A DNA stretch of 32,887 nt from an uncultured Bacilli bacterium (GCA_944359065.1 CALVSP010000009.1:1-32887); one strand, 5' to 3'. Positions 24,286-32,087 are shown, counted from the stretch's first letter. Translations and numbers: made by a program. The notes: a model not told the origin generated them from the sequence alone.

Positions 24286-25168
24286 TTTCTACCTCCTTAT
24301 TTTTAATGATGTTTATTAATTGTGATGTTATATATGTAGGGAAACTATTTTTATTTATAATCAATATTAAATTTAAAGATTGAAGTTTTTCACTAATTTT
24401 TATTTCATATAAATTTTTATTATCTAGTTTGTCTTTTATAAACTCCTTAATGACTAAACCAATCCCAAATCCTTCTTTAACAAATTCGTAAACTAACGAA
24501 TGACTTGCTAAATTGATATGAGCAATATATTTAGAATCATTTAAAATCGATGTTTGAATTGGATTTATAGTATTTAATATCAAATTTTCTTTTTTTAATT
24601 CATTAATACTTACAATTTTATTTGCTAAATTTTTATATTTTTTATTACCTATAAAACAATAATTTAATTCTTGCAATTTTAAAACTTTCAGACCATTTAA
24701 TTTAGGATCATCATTATTTGCATAAATAATTGCTATATCTAAAGAACCATTTTTAACCATATTTATCAATTCTGGAGTGTAGCTTTCTTCTATTAAAATA
24801 TTTACGCCTGGAAATAGTTTATCATATTTTTTTAAATATTGCATCAAAAAATATTTCAAAATTGTATTGCTAGTTCCAATTTTAATTTCACCACTTTCAA
24901 TTTTATTTATATTATTAAATAATTTTGGAGCATCTTGAATTTGTTCAATTGCTGGCCTTATGTAATTATAAAATTTTTTTCCATTTTCAGTTAATTTTAT
25001 TCCCGATTTACTTCTTATAAATAAAGTACCATTTAATTGCAATTCTAAATTTTTAATAGCTTTAGTAACAGCAGGTTGACTAATCATTAATTTTTGAGCA
25101 GCTTCAGTTATTGTTGAACAATTTGCTACAATATAAAAAGTCTTATATAGTTCATAATTGACATCCAT
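24263..25168 (-). CDS. LysR-family transcriptional regulator
   Basis: A 301-residue LysR-type regulator. The N-terminal HTH is intact (YELYKTFYIVANCSTITEAA, then LMISQPAVTKAIKNLE, LFIRSKSGIKLTENGKKF), followed by the periplasmic-binding-protein-like effector domain with IKIGTSNTILKYFLM and GFGIGLVIKEF. I use the ATG at 25166-25168, because AGAGGTG lies upstream of it; an earlier GTG lies within that site. It is the first gene of a two-gene minus-strand transcript with the ATP-grasp gene and faces the peptide gene across a perfect palindrome, so it probably controls both directions in response to a small molecule or pathway product. Confidence 0.92.
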   Translation of the reverse strand: MDVNYELYKTFYIVANCSTITEAAQKLMISQPAVTKAIKNLELQLNGTLFIRSKSGIKLTENGKKFYNYIRPAIEQIQDAPKLFNNINKIESGEIKIGTSNTILKYFLMQYLKKYDKLFPGVNILIEESYTPELINMVKNGSLDIAIIYANNDDPKLNGLKVLKLQELNYCFIGNKKYKNLANKIVSINELKKENLILNTINPIQTSILNDSKYIAHINLASHSLVYEFVKEGFGIGLVIKEFIKDKLDNKNLYEIKISEKLQSLNLILIINKNSFPTYITSQLINIIKNKEVENENFNYY

Positions 25169-25190
25169 TTTATACACCTCTTACTGATTT

Positions 25191-25196
25191 ATTATA
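25191..25196 (-). promoter_or_regulatory. -10 box of the LysR gene
   Basis: Minus-strand TATAAT (complement of 25191-25196) about 22 bp before the LysR ATG, with only a weak TTGTTG-type -35. Confidence 0.5.
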
Positions 25197-25262
25197 ACAT
25201 ATTTTTATAAAACAACAATATTTTGATAATATTTTTCTTATAAAAATAAAAAAAACGGTTAA

Positions 25263-25283
25263 ATTATAACTTAAAGTTATAAT
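25263..25283. promoter_or_regulatory. Perfect 21-bp palindrome, candidate LysR binding site
   Basis: ATTATAACTT, A, AAGTTATAAT is a flawless 10-bp inverted repeat around one base and includes T-N11-A spacings. Its centre lies about 64 bp before the inferred start of the peptide transcript (TATAAT at 25325-25330), the usual place for a LysR recognition site. A second, looser inverted repeat TTAATA (25295-25300) and TATTAA (25316-25321) overlaps the -35 zone, like an activation site. Confidence 0.6.
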
Positions 25284-25301
25284 AATATAAAAAATTAATA
25301 T

Positions 25302-25330
25302 TATATTTACGTAATTATTAAGTGTATAAT
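25302..25330 (+). promoter_or_regulatory. Promoter of the peptide island
   Basis: Perfect TATAAT at 25325-25330 but a poor -35 (TATATT at 25302-25307). A weak -35 with an upstream palindrome fits activator-dependent transcription by LysR. Confidence 0.55.
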
Positions 25331-25353
25331 GTAAAATGAGAGGAGGAAATGCA

Positions 25354-25434
25354 ATGAAATCTATAAATAAAAAAGTTGTTGTTAAGCCTGAAAATGTAAC
25401 AACAAGTAATGCATCTTGTCATTACCATGTCTAA
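25354..25434 (+). CDS. Candidate RiPP precursor peptide (26 residues, C-terminal SCHYHV)
   Basis: A 26-codon gene with AGGAGG seven bases upstream (25341-25346), one of the best ribosome sites in the window. The leader-like N terminus, MKSINKKVVVKPEN, is basic and Lys/Val-rich. The C terminus, VTTSNASCHYHV, ends in a Cys-His-Tyr-His-Val core. It sits directly upstream of a radical SAM/SPASM maturase, with a separate hairpin between. Length resembles PqqA and mycofactocin precursors (about 23-30 residues) as much as bacteriocins. I do not recognise the family. Likely modified residues are Cys, His and Tyr. The case rests on position, ribosome site and composition; the peptide itself is not proven to be made. 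Confidence 0.7.
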   Translation: MKSINKKVVVKPENVTTSNASCHYHV

Positions 25435-25451
25435 TAAGATTAGATGAACTC

Positions 25452-25484
25452 TATATAAGGGAGATTCATTTTCTCCCTTATATA
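25452..25484 (+). promoter_or_regulatory. 13-bp hairpin between precursor and maturase genes
   Basis: TATATAAGGGAGA (25452-25464) pairs perfectly with TCTCCCTTATATA (25472-25484) around a 7-nt loop. No U-tract follows (AAAATTATG). It is more likely a stabilising or partial-attenuation element that keeps precursor message above maturase message than a strict terminator. Confidence 0.6.
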
Positions 25485-25513
25485 AAATTATGAAAGAAAT
25501 TAGGTGGATTTTT

Positions 25514-26869
25514 ATGATTTTAATTAAAGAAATAGAATTTATTGATTATAATGAAAATGAAGTTATTATGATCAATTTGATAAACGGGGCTGCCGATATA
25601 ATCGAAAAAAATATATATAATTTAATTATTAACAGCCAATTTGATAAAATAGATAAACAAGTATTAGATTGTATGTTAGAACGTAAATATTTGTTTACAG
25701 ATGAAAAAGAATATCATAATTTTTTAGAAAAATTGGATAATAAAATAGAAGAGCTGGAGAAACGAGCTACTCCTAGTTTTTTAGTAGTTCCAAGTTATGC
25801 TTGTAATTTACATTGTATTTATTGTTACGAGCAAACATATATGATAAAAGGAACAAAAGATATAGATCCACTTAAAATGGTCGATATTCAATTTGATGGA
25901 ATTGATAAAATTATAAAAATATATGAGGATAAATATGGTAATATAAAAGATGATATTAGAATTACAATTATGGGAGGAGAACCACTTTTAAAATGTAATT
26001 TAAAAACTATTGAGTATATTTTTAAACAAGCTAAAAAAAGAAATTATATAATAGATATTGTTTCCAATGGCGTAGATTTAAATTATTATGTTGATTTATT
26101 TAATAAATATAAAAGTACACTTGATCATATTCAAATTACAGTTGATGGTGTCAAAGAAATACACGATAAAAGAAGAATATTTCATAATGGTCAAGGTAGC
26201 TTTGATTTGATTATGAAAAATATTAAATTAGCAATTGAAAATAATATTTTAATAATTTTGAGAGTAAATGTTGATGATACTAATATAGATGAATTACCTG
26301 CTTTAGCAAATTTTTTAGTTAAAGAATTTAATAATAGTGAAATGTTAAAACCATATTTATATTTGTTGCAAGATGGTGGATGTTCAGGTGAACAAAATAT
26401 TGTAAATGAAAAAATTGGAATTGAAAAAATATTTCAATTAGAAGAGAAAAATCCTAATATGACTATTTTTAGAAAAAAATTTCATCCAGAAAATTTTATC
26501 GAAAGTATTTTTAATGATGTACCATATCAGCCTGTTTTAAGACATTGCGGAGCAGCAAAGAATCAGTTTATATTAGATTGTAAATCAAATGTTTATAAAT
26601 GTTGGCATGGAATAGGAAATAATAATTATCGAGTTGGAACATTTTATCCAAAATACGAATTAGATGATGAAAAAATTAACGATTGGTTTAATAGAAGCGT
26701 GAAAATAATTAATAAATGTAAAGAATGTAAATATAGATATATTTGTGGAACTGGTTGTCCAGCTGCAAAACATATGGACAATGATAATATGGATATAAAA
26801 GGACCAAGTTGTGTAAATTATGGTGAATTAATAAAGACGATAATGTTAGAAAAAATGAAAAAATTATAA
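25514..26869 (+). CDS. Radical SAM/SPASM peptide maturase
   Basis: A 451-residue radical SAM enzyme with a C-terminal SPASM domain. The SAM-cluster motif is CNLHCIYC (C97, C101, C104), followed by the GGEP motif around 154-157. The C-terminal SPASM region has eight cysteines in the usual pattern: C345, C356, C363, then C402, C405, C411, C415 and C433, for two auxiliary [4Fe-4S] clusters. The first about 90 residues may hold a peptide-recognition fold, but this is not certain. The ATG at 25514 is preceded by AGGTGG; an in-frame ATG at 25490 has none. SPASM maturases form thioether, C-C or other bonds on ribosomal peptides, so the 26-residue peptide is the expected substrate. Confidence 0.93.
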   Translation: MILIKEIEFIDYNENEVIMINLINGAADIIEKNIYNLIINSQFDKIDKQVLDCMLERKYLFTDEKEYHNFLEKLDNKIEELEKRATPSFLVVPSYACNLHCIYCYEQTYMIKGTKDIDPLKMVDIQFDGIDKIIKIYEDKYGNIKDDIRITIMGGEPLLKCNLKTIEYIFKQAKKRNYIIDIVSNGVDLNYYVDLFNKYKSTLDHIQITVDGVKEIHDKRRIFHNGQGSFDLIMKNIKLAIENNILIILRVNVDDTNIDELPALANFLVKEFNNSEMLKPYLYLLQDGGCSGEQNIVNEKIGIEKIFQLEEKNPNMTIFRKKFHPENFIESIFNDVPYQPVLRHCGAAKNQFILDCKSNVYKCWHGIGNNNYRVGTFYPKYELDDEKINDWFNRSVKIINKCKECKYRYICGTGCPAAKHMDNDNMDIKGPSCVNYGELIKTIMLEKMKKL

Positions 26870-26902
26870 AAAAGTATTATAATATATGGTGGGGTGTTTT
26901 GA

Positions 26903-28921
26903 ATGGATAGAAAAAATGAAAAGGTATTAACACTAGGTATTTTTGCTCATGCTAATGCTGGAAAAACGACCATAACTGAACATTTACTTTATCATACAAA
27001 TGTAATTGATAGTATTGGCCGAGTTGATTCTGGAAATACCGTCACAGATAATATGAAAGTTGAACAAGAACGTGGTATTACGGTAAGAGATTCAATAGTA
27101 TCTTTTAAATTGAATAATAAAAATATACAATTGATAGATACTCCAGGACATGTTGACTTTTCAGCTGAGGTAGAAAGAGCCATAAATGTTCTAGATGGTG
27201 CTGTATTGGTGATTTCTGGAGTTGAAGGACTAGAAGCTCAAACTTATACTATATGGCGTGCCTTGCGAGAAAAAAATGTGCCAGTTATTATATTTATAAA
27301 TAAGATGGATCGAAAAGGCGCTGATTTTGATAAAGTAATTGCAGAATTACAGAATAATTTAAAAGTACCTACATTAACTTTAACTCATGTTTATCAAGAT
27401 GATGATCAAAATATTTCTATTGTCCCTGCAAAAGTAACAGAAATTATTGAAGAATTATCAATGGTCGATGATGAAGTGTTAGAAAAATATGTAAGTGGTC
27501 AAGATATTGATGATCAATGGTTAGCGGAAAAAATGATTGATTTAACACACAAAAATAAAATTTTTCCAGTAATAGGAGGTAGTGCTTTAATAGATATTGG
27601 CATTGATGATTTAGTTGATTCTATAGCAAGATATTTGCCTATTACACCTAAAGAATTAGAAGAAAAAATGTCAGCGTATGTTTTTATGATAAGAGTTGAT
27701 GAAAATGGTAAAAATGCTTATATTAAAGTATTGAATGGTAGTATTAATAATCGTGATGTTATAAATATAGGTGAAGAAAGAACTGAAAAAATAAAAAATA
27801 TAATGATTTCTAATGGTTCAAAAATGCAAAGTGTAGATACGATTTATAGTGGTGATATTGCTATAATTAATGGTTTGGATGTAAAGTGTGGACAAATTAT
27901 AGGAAATAACATAGGATTAGATAAATATGTAAGTTTTGTCAAACCATTATTAACAATGGAAATAAATCCGATAAATAAAAACGACACTATTGAATTGATG
28001 CGCGCTCTTAAAATTTTAAATGAGGAGGATCCTTATTTAAATGTAAGATATAATGAAAGAACAAATTCTATATATTGTAGTTTAATGGGGGAAGTCCAAG
28101 CTCAAATTGTAAAAACAATGTTAGAAGAAAGATTTAATATAAAGGCTAATTTTGAAAATCCAATTGTAATTCATAAAGAAGTTCCTATGTCTACAGCATC
28201 TGCCAAAGCAAGTTATACCTGCGTTTCAGGAATTGAACTAGAAGTATCTCCATTAAAACGAGGTAGTGGATTTAAGTATGTTTCTAAATTATCGACAGAT
28301 TTTTTACATTTAAAATATCAACGACAAGTAGAAAGATTAATTAATTATTATTCAAAGCAAGGATTAAATGGTTGGGAACTTACTGATATGGAGGTTGCTT
28401 TAATAGGTGGTCAATTTGATTCGATGGGGAGTGATCCTATGCATTTTAATATAATTACTCCTTTAGCGTTATTTCGCTGTTTAAAAAAAGCAAATATGAA
28501 ATTATTAGAACCAATTTCAAGTTACATTATTACTTTTCCAGATGATTATACAAGCAGTGTTATAAAATTAATATCTACTAAAGGTGGAACGTATCAAATT
28601 ACCAATAGTTTTGGTGGTGAAATTACTATTGAAGGAGAAGCACCATCAAAAAATATGTTAAATTTTCCTTTGGAATTATCAATGAATACTAGTGGTAGGG
28701 GTACTTATACATCTTATATTTCAAAATATGAGATAAGCAAAAATCAAGATACTAAAATGGAATATATAGGAGCCGATCCTAGAAATGAGACAACTTTTAT
28801 AATAAATGATATGAAAGCAAGCTTAGAATCTTTAGATGAAACACTTATGAAAAAGAAAAAAGAAAGTCGTTCAAAATTTGCTAGAATGCAAAAAGAAAAG
28901 GAATATGGAAAAAAATTATAG
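26903..28921 (+). CDS. TetM-like ribosomal-protection translational GTPase
   Basis: A 672-residue EF-G paralogue of the tetracycline ribosomal-protection family (TetM/TetO are about 640 residues). GTPase motifs: P loop HANAGKTT at residues 16-23, RGIT, DTPGHVDF, NKMD and the GSA region. Later domains include LEKYVSG, the elbow LKRGSGFKYVSKLS, QGLNGWELTD and a tail LLEPISSYIITFPDDY followed by GEAPSKNML, matching TetM blocks. A basic, coiled extension of about 35 residues ends it. The P-loop residue N18 replaces the Asp usual in these factors. TetM displaces drug from the ribosome; here, after a radical SAM maturase, self-protection against a translation-targeting product is a natural reading, not shown. 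A 33-bp gap precedes it. Confidence 0.88.
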   Translation: MDRKNEKVLTLGIFAHANAGKTTITEHLLYHTNVIDSIGRVDSGNTVTDNMKVEQERGITVRDSIVSFKLNNKNIQLIDTPGHVDFSAEVERAINVLDGAVLVISGVEGLEAQTYTIWRALREKNVPVIIFINKMDRKGADFDKVIAELQNNLKVPTLTLTHVYQDDDQNISIVPAKVTEIIEELSMVDDEVLEKYVSGQDIDDQWLAEKMIDLTHKNKIFPVIGGSALIDIGIDDLVDSIARYLPITPKELEEKMSAYVFMIRVDENGKNAYIKVLNGSINNRDVINIGEERTEKIKNIMISNGSKMQSVDTIYSGDIAIINGLDVKCGQIIGNNIGLDKYVSFVKPLLTMEINPINKNDTIELMRALKILNEEDPYLNVRYNERTNSIYCSLMGEVQAQIVKTMLEERFNIKANFENPIVIHKEVPMSTASAKASYTCVSGIELEVSPLKRGSGFKYVSKLSTDFLHLKYQRQVERLINYYSKQGLNGWELTDMEVALIGGQFDSMGSDPMHFNIITPLALFRCLKKANMKLLEPISSYIITFPDDYTSSVIKLISTKGGTYQITNSFGGEITIEGEAPSKNMLNFPLELSMNTSGRGTYTSYISKYEISKNQDTKMEYIGADPRNETTFIINDMKASLESLDETLMKKKKESRSKFARMQKEKEYGKKL

Positions 28922-28929
28922 GTGATTTT

Positions 28930-29946
28930 ATGGATTCATATAAAAATAAACGACCATTGGATTATTATAATGAGTTAGAAAAAAAAGAAATAGAAATATA
29001 TAATGAAATGTATTTTGATTGTGAAAATATTTGTAATATTGATAATATAAAGTTGGATGATATATTTAATAGAAAAACTATAAAATTTGAAGATTTTGAT
29101 TATAATTTACCTCAAAATATTTTCTTATTAAAACCTTATAAGGGTAAAGTTATTATAGGTAGAAAAATTAGATCTATTTTAAGAATAGAGAATAAAATTA
29201 ATGCTATAAATTGTAGTATGATTACTGCACCGATGTTATTGGGATTCTTAAAAAAAAGAAATTTAAAAAATAGAAAAATAACAATAGAATATTATCCTTT
29301 TAACAATGAAGAAAAAAAGTTTATTTTTAATGAAATAAAAGTAAATCGAAAAATTGATATATATTATCCATATAAATACAAAGATTATTATACGAAAAAA
29401 GAAGAAGTATCTCCTATAGAAGGATGGAGTTTTAATCCAGAAAAAAAAGAGTATTTAGGATATGGGGAAGCACATTTTAGAAAATTTACTAGTATATTTT
29501 TAAAAAAAATGAACAAAAATTATGAAATTGTTTATGATCCAGCTTGTTCTACAGGTGAATTTTTAAGTGATTATAAAAAAGATTTTCCAATGTCACATAC
29601 TATTGGTCATGATTTAAGTAAAGAAATGATTGATTATGCTAAGGACTATGTTGATGAATCGTTGTGTTGCAATGCTATTAATTCACCTTTAGCTGATAAT
29701 TATGTTGATTTGATGTTTTTGAGATTTTTAAATTCTGAGGTTGTTAGTACTAAAATGGCATATAAAATTTTTAAAGTATTAGTTTCAAAAGTTAAAAAAA
29801 ATGGTTTGATTATTTGCTTTGGTCATACTCCTGTTTTAATTAGAAAAGAAATGTTTCAAAAATATGGATTAATTCCAATAATATGTAATGGCTATGATGA
29901 TAAATATGATGCCATATTTCAATTTTATGTTTTTGAGGTGAAATGA
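28930..29946 (+). CDS. Two-domain class I SAM-dependent methyltransferase
   Basis: A 338-residue protein. The C-terminal half is a Rossmann methyltransferase: SAM loop VYDPACSTGEF (D203 to G209), the next acidic strand GHDLSKEMIDYAKDY, and NSPLADNYVDLMFLRF as motif IV/V. The N-terminal half (1-195) is not a methyltransferase and I do not recognise it; it contains SMITAPMLLGFLKKRNLK, a Tyr-rich stretch IDIYYPYKYKDYY and GWSFNPEKKEYLGYGEAHFRKF. It starts 9 bp after the TetM-like gene with an ATAGGTGAT site and overlaps the racemase gene by 4 bp. Substrate could be the peptide, a small building block or rRNA; none can be chosen from sequence. Confidence 0.8.
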   Translation: MDSYKNKRPLDYYNELEKKEIEIYNEMYFDCENICNIDNIKLDDIFNRKTIKFEDFDYNLPQNIFLLKPYKGKVIIGRKIRSILRIENKINAINCSMITAPMLLGFLKKRNLKNRKITIEYYPFNNEEKKFIFNEIKVNRKIDIYYPYKYKDYYTKKEEVSPIEGWSFNPEKKEYLGYGEAHFRKFTSIFLKKMNKNYEIVYDPACSTGEFLSDYKKDFPMSHTIGHDLSKEMIDYAKDYVDESLCCNAINSPLADNYVDLMFLRFLNSEVVSTKMAYKIFKVLVSKVKKNGLIICFGHTPVLIRKEMFQKYGLIPIICNGYDDKYDAIFQFYVFEVK

Positions 29947-31016
29947 TGCGTTCAACTCAGTTAATTGTAGATTTAAAAAAAATAAGGAATAATATTACTA
30001 AAATAAAAGAATATTTGGGACCAGATGTTGTGATGATGCCTATAATAAAGTCGTTTGGTTATGGAACAAATTTAAACTGTTATCCTGAAATTTTAAATGA
30101 ATTTAAATATGTTGGAGTAGCTTATTTAGATGAAGCAATAGAATTAAGAAAAAATGGTTATAAAAACAATATTTTAATTTTGTATCCACTGTCGAAAGAA
30201 GAATTTAATTTATCAAAAAAATATGATTTTATATTAAATGGTTCCAATATTTTTAATTTAATTGATAAAAATGACAAAGTAAAAGTTCATATAGAAATTG
30301 AAACGGGAATGGGAAGAACTGGTTTACAATTAGATTCTATTGATGATTATATCATTAGTTTAAAAAAAAATAAAAGTGTTCTGGTTGATGGAATATTTAC
30401 GCATTTATCGACTAATTCTGATAGAGATTTTTCTTTAAACCAAATAAAGTTATTTGAAAAAGCAATAAAAAAATTTAATGATAATGGAATATATCCTAAA
30501 AATATCCATATTTGCAGTAGTGGAGGAATAAAATATTATAAAGATTATTTATATAATATGGTTAGAATTGGTTTGTTACTTTATGGATATTATCCTAATG
30601 ATAGTTTAAAAGAAGACATAAAATTAGAACCAAGTATGATTTTAAAGACTAATATAAGTTTTTTAAAAACAATCGAAAAAGGTGAAACTGTTGGATATAA
30701 TAAAAATTTTATAGCTAAAAGAAAGACTATTGTTGCCACAATCCCTTTTGGCTTTGGAGATGGTTTATTAACACTGGAAACTGGTCAACCATACGTTATT
30801 ATTGGTTTTTATAAAGCAAAAATTATCGGTATTTGTATGGATAATATGATGTTGGATGTTACCGATATACCGGATATTAAATTGGGACAAGAGGTTCTTA
30901 TTTGGGATAATGATAAATTAACAATTGAACAAATAGGAACATGGTGTAATGATATATGTAATTATGAAGTAATGAGTTCGATTTCCCAACGAGTTCCAAG
31001 AGTATTAAAAAGATAG
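29943..31016 (+). CDS. Alanine-racemase-fold PLP enzyme with altered motifs
   Basis: A 357-residue alanine racemase homologue, PLP barrel plus beta domain. The PLP Lys is K36, but the usual KADAYGHG surroundings read KSFGYGTN. Other marks are HIEIETGMGRTG, THLSTNSD, the Arg-rich NMVRIGLLLYG, the base Tyr in VGYNKNF (Y252), GFGDG and CMDNMMLDVTD. It is intact and likely active, but the altered active-site loop suggests a substrate other than, or beyond, alanine. ATGA overlap with the methyltransferase stop joins them in one transcript. It may supply a D-amino acid or epimerise a building block for the island's product. A housekeeping role would not explain its place here. Confidence 0.85.
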   Translation: MMRSTQLIVDLKKIRNNITKIKEYLGPDVVMMPIIKSFGYGTNLNCYPEILNEFKYVGVAYLDEAIELRKNGYKNNILILYPLSKEEFNLSKKYDFILNGSNIFNLIDKNDKVKVHIEIETGMGRTGLQLDSIDDYIISLKKNKSVLVDGIFTHLSTNSDRDFSLNQIKLFEKAIKKFNDNGIYPKNIHICSSGGIKYYKDYLYNMVRIGLLLYGYYPNDSLKEDIKLEPSMILKTNISFLKTIEKGETVGYNKNFIAKRKTIVATIPFGFGDGLLTLETGQPYVIIGFYKAKIIGICMDNMMLDVTDIPDIKLGQEVLIWDNDKLTIEQIGTWCNDICNYEVMSSISQRVPRVLKR

Positions 31017-31023
31017 GTAGAAT

Positions 31024-31989
31024 ATGAAAAATATAATGGTATGTGCTTTATCAAGAAGTTTAAGTATGATTTGTGATGAAAATATTGAATTAGCAAAAAA
31101 TAAATTAGAAAATCTTGGATTTAATGTTATGTTTTCTAAAAATTCAAGTGTTTCAGATTATTTTATTTCATCAAGTATAAAAAAAAGAATAACAGATTTT
31201 CATAATGCTATAAAAGATAATAATATTGACATTATATTATCAGTTTTAGGAGGATATAATTGTAATCAATTGTTAAATTATATTGATTATGAATTAATTA
31301 AAAATAATCCAAAAATAATATGCGGATATTCTGATATCACGGTAATATTGAATGCAATATATGCTAAAACTGGTAATACCACTTATTTAGGTCCAACTTT
31401 TCATAGTTTTGCTATGAAGGAAGGTTTAGAGCAAACTATCTTTTACTTTAATAAAGCAATTAATCATAAAAATTATTATTTAAAAGATCCTAAATACTAT
31501 AGTAGTGATAAATGGTATGATAATCAAGACAAAAGAAAATTTATAAAAAATAAGGGATGTATTGTATTAAATGATGGAAAAGCTGATGGAATAATAATAG
31601 GTGGCAATCTTTGTAGTTTTAATTTATTACAAGGAACACCATATATGCCAAGTTTAAAAGATAAAATATTATTTATTGAGGATGATGCACTTGTTGGTAA
31701 AGAATTTCCTTATGAATTCGAAAGAAATTTAGTTTCTTTAATTCAACAAAAAGATTTTGATAAAGTTAGAGGAATAATAATTGGTAGAAGCCAAATACAA
31801 ACTGGTATGAATCTTAGAAAATGGAAAAAAATATTGAATAAAAAGGAATTAAAAAATATTCCAATTATTATTAATGCAAATTTTGGGCATACAACTCCTA
31901 ATGCAACAATACCTATAGGTGGTTATTGCTTAGTAGATACATACAAAGAAAATAAAATATTTATTAAAAATAACAATACTAATAAATAA
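31024..31989 (+). CDS. S66 family hydrolase (LD-carboxypeptidase/MccF-like)
   Basis: A 321-residue serine peptidase of the S66 family, which includes LD-carboxypeptidases of cell-wall recycling and MccF, the hydrolase that gives immunity to microcin C. The likely triad is S103 in GYSDIT, E219 in LFIEDD and H289 in ANFGHTTPNATIP. In the family motif SVLGGYNCNQLL the usual Ser of N-S-N is Cys. It is the last gene of the peptide operon (7 bp after the racemase). In this setting an MccF-like self-immunity or product-processing role is the favoured reading, with cell-wall recycling as the alternative. No signal peptide is seen, so it acts in the cytoplasm. Confidence 0.87.
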   Translation: MKNIMVCALSRSLSMICDENIELAKNKLENLGFNVMFSKNSSVSDYFISSSIKKRITDFHNAIKDNNIDIILSVLGGYNCNQLLNYIDYELIKNNPKIICGYSDITVILNAIYAKTGNTTYLGPTFHSFAMKEGLEQTIFYFNKAINHKNYYLKDPKYYSSDKWYDNQDKRKFIKNKGCIVLNDGKADGIIIGGNLCSFNLLQGTPYMPSLKDKILFIEDDALVGKEFPYEFERNLVSLIQQKDFDKVRGIIIGRSQIQTGMNLRKWKKILNKKELKNIPIIINANFGHTTPNATIPIGGYCLVDTYKENKIFIKNNNTNK

Positions 31990-32016
31990 TTTATTAAAAA
32001 TTATAAAACAATATTG

Positions 32017-32042
32017 ATTAGGATTTATTCCTAATTTTTTTT
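32017..32042 (+). terminator. Terminator of the peptide operon
   Basis: ATTAGGA (32017-32023) with TCCTAAT (32029-32035), 5-nt loop, followed by seven T. It marks the 3' edge of the island. Confidence 0.85.
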
Positions 32043-32069
32043 GACATTTTTTTTAATTTAATTCATAAA
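32041..32069 (+). promoter_or_regulatory. Promoter of the S11 carboxypeptidase gene
   Basis: Perfect TTGACA at 32041-32046 directly after the terminator T-run, 17-bp spacer, CATAAA (4 of 6) at 32064-32069. Confidence 0.6.
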
Positions 32070-32087
32070 GTTTAATAGGTGAGTTTG

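Noticed and set aside
25490..25513. Earlier in-frame start of the radical SAM gene
   Set aside because: No ribosome site precedes it, while AGGTGG precedes the ATG at 25514.
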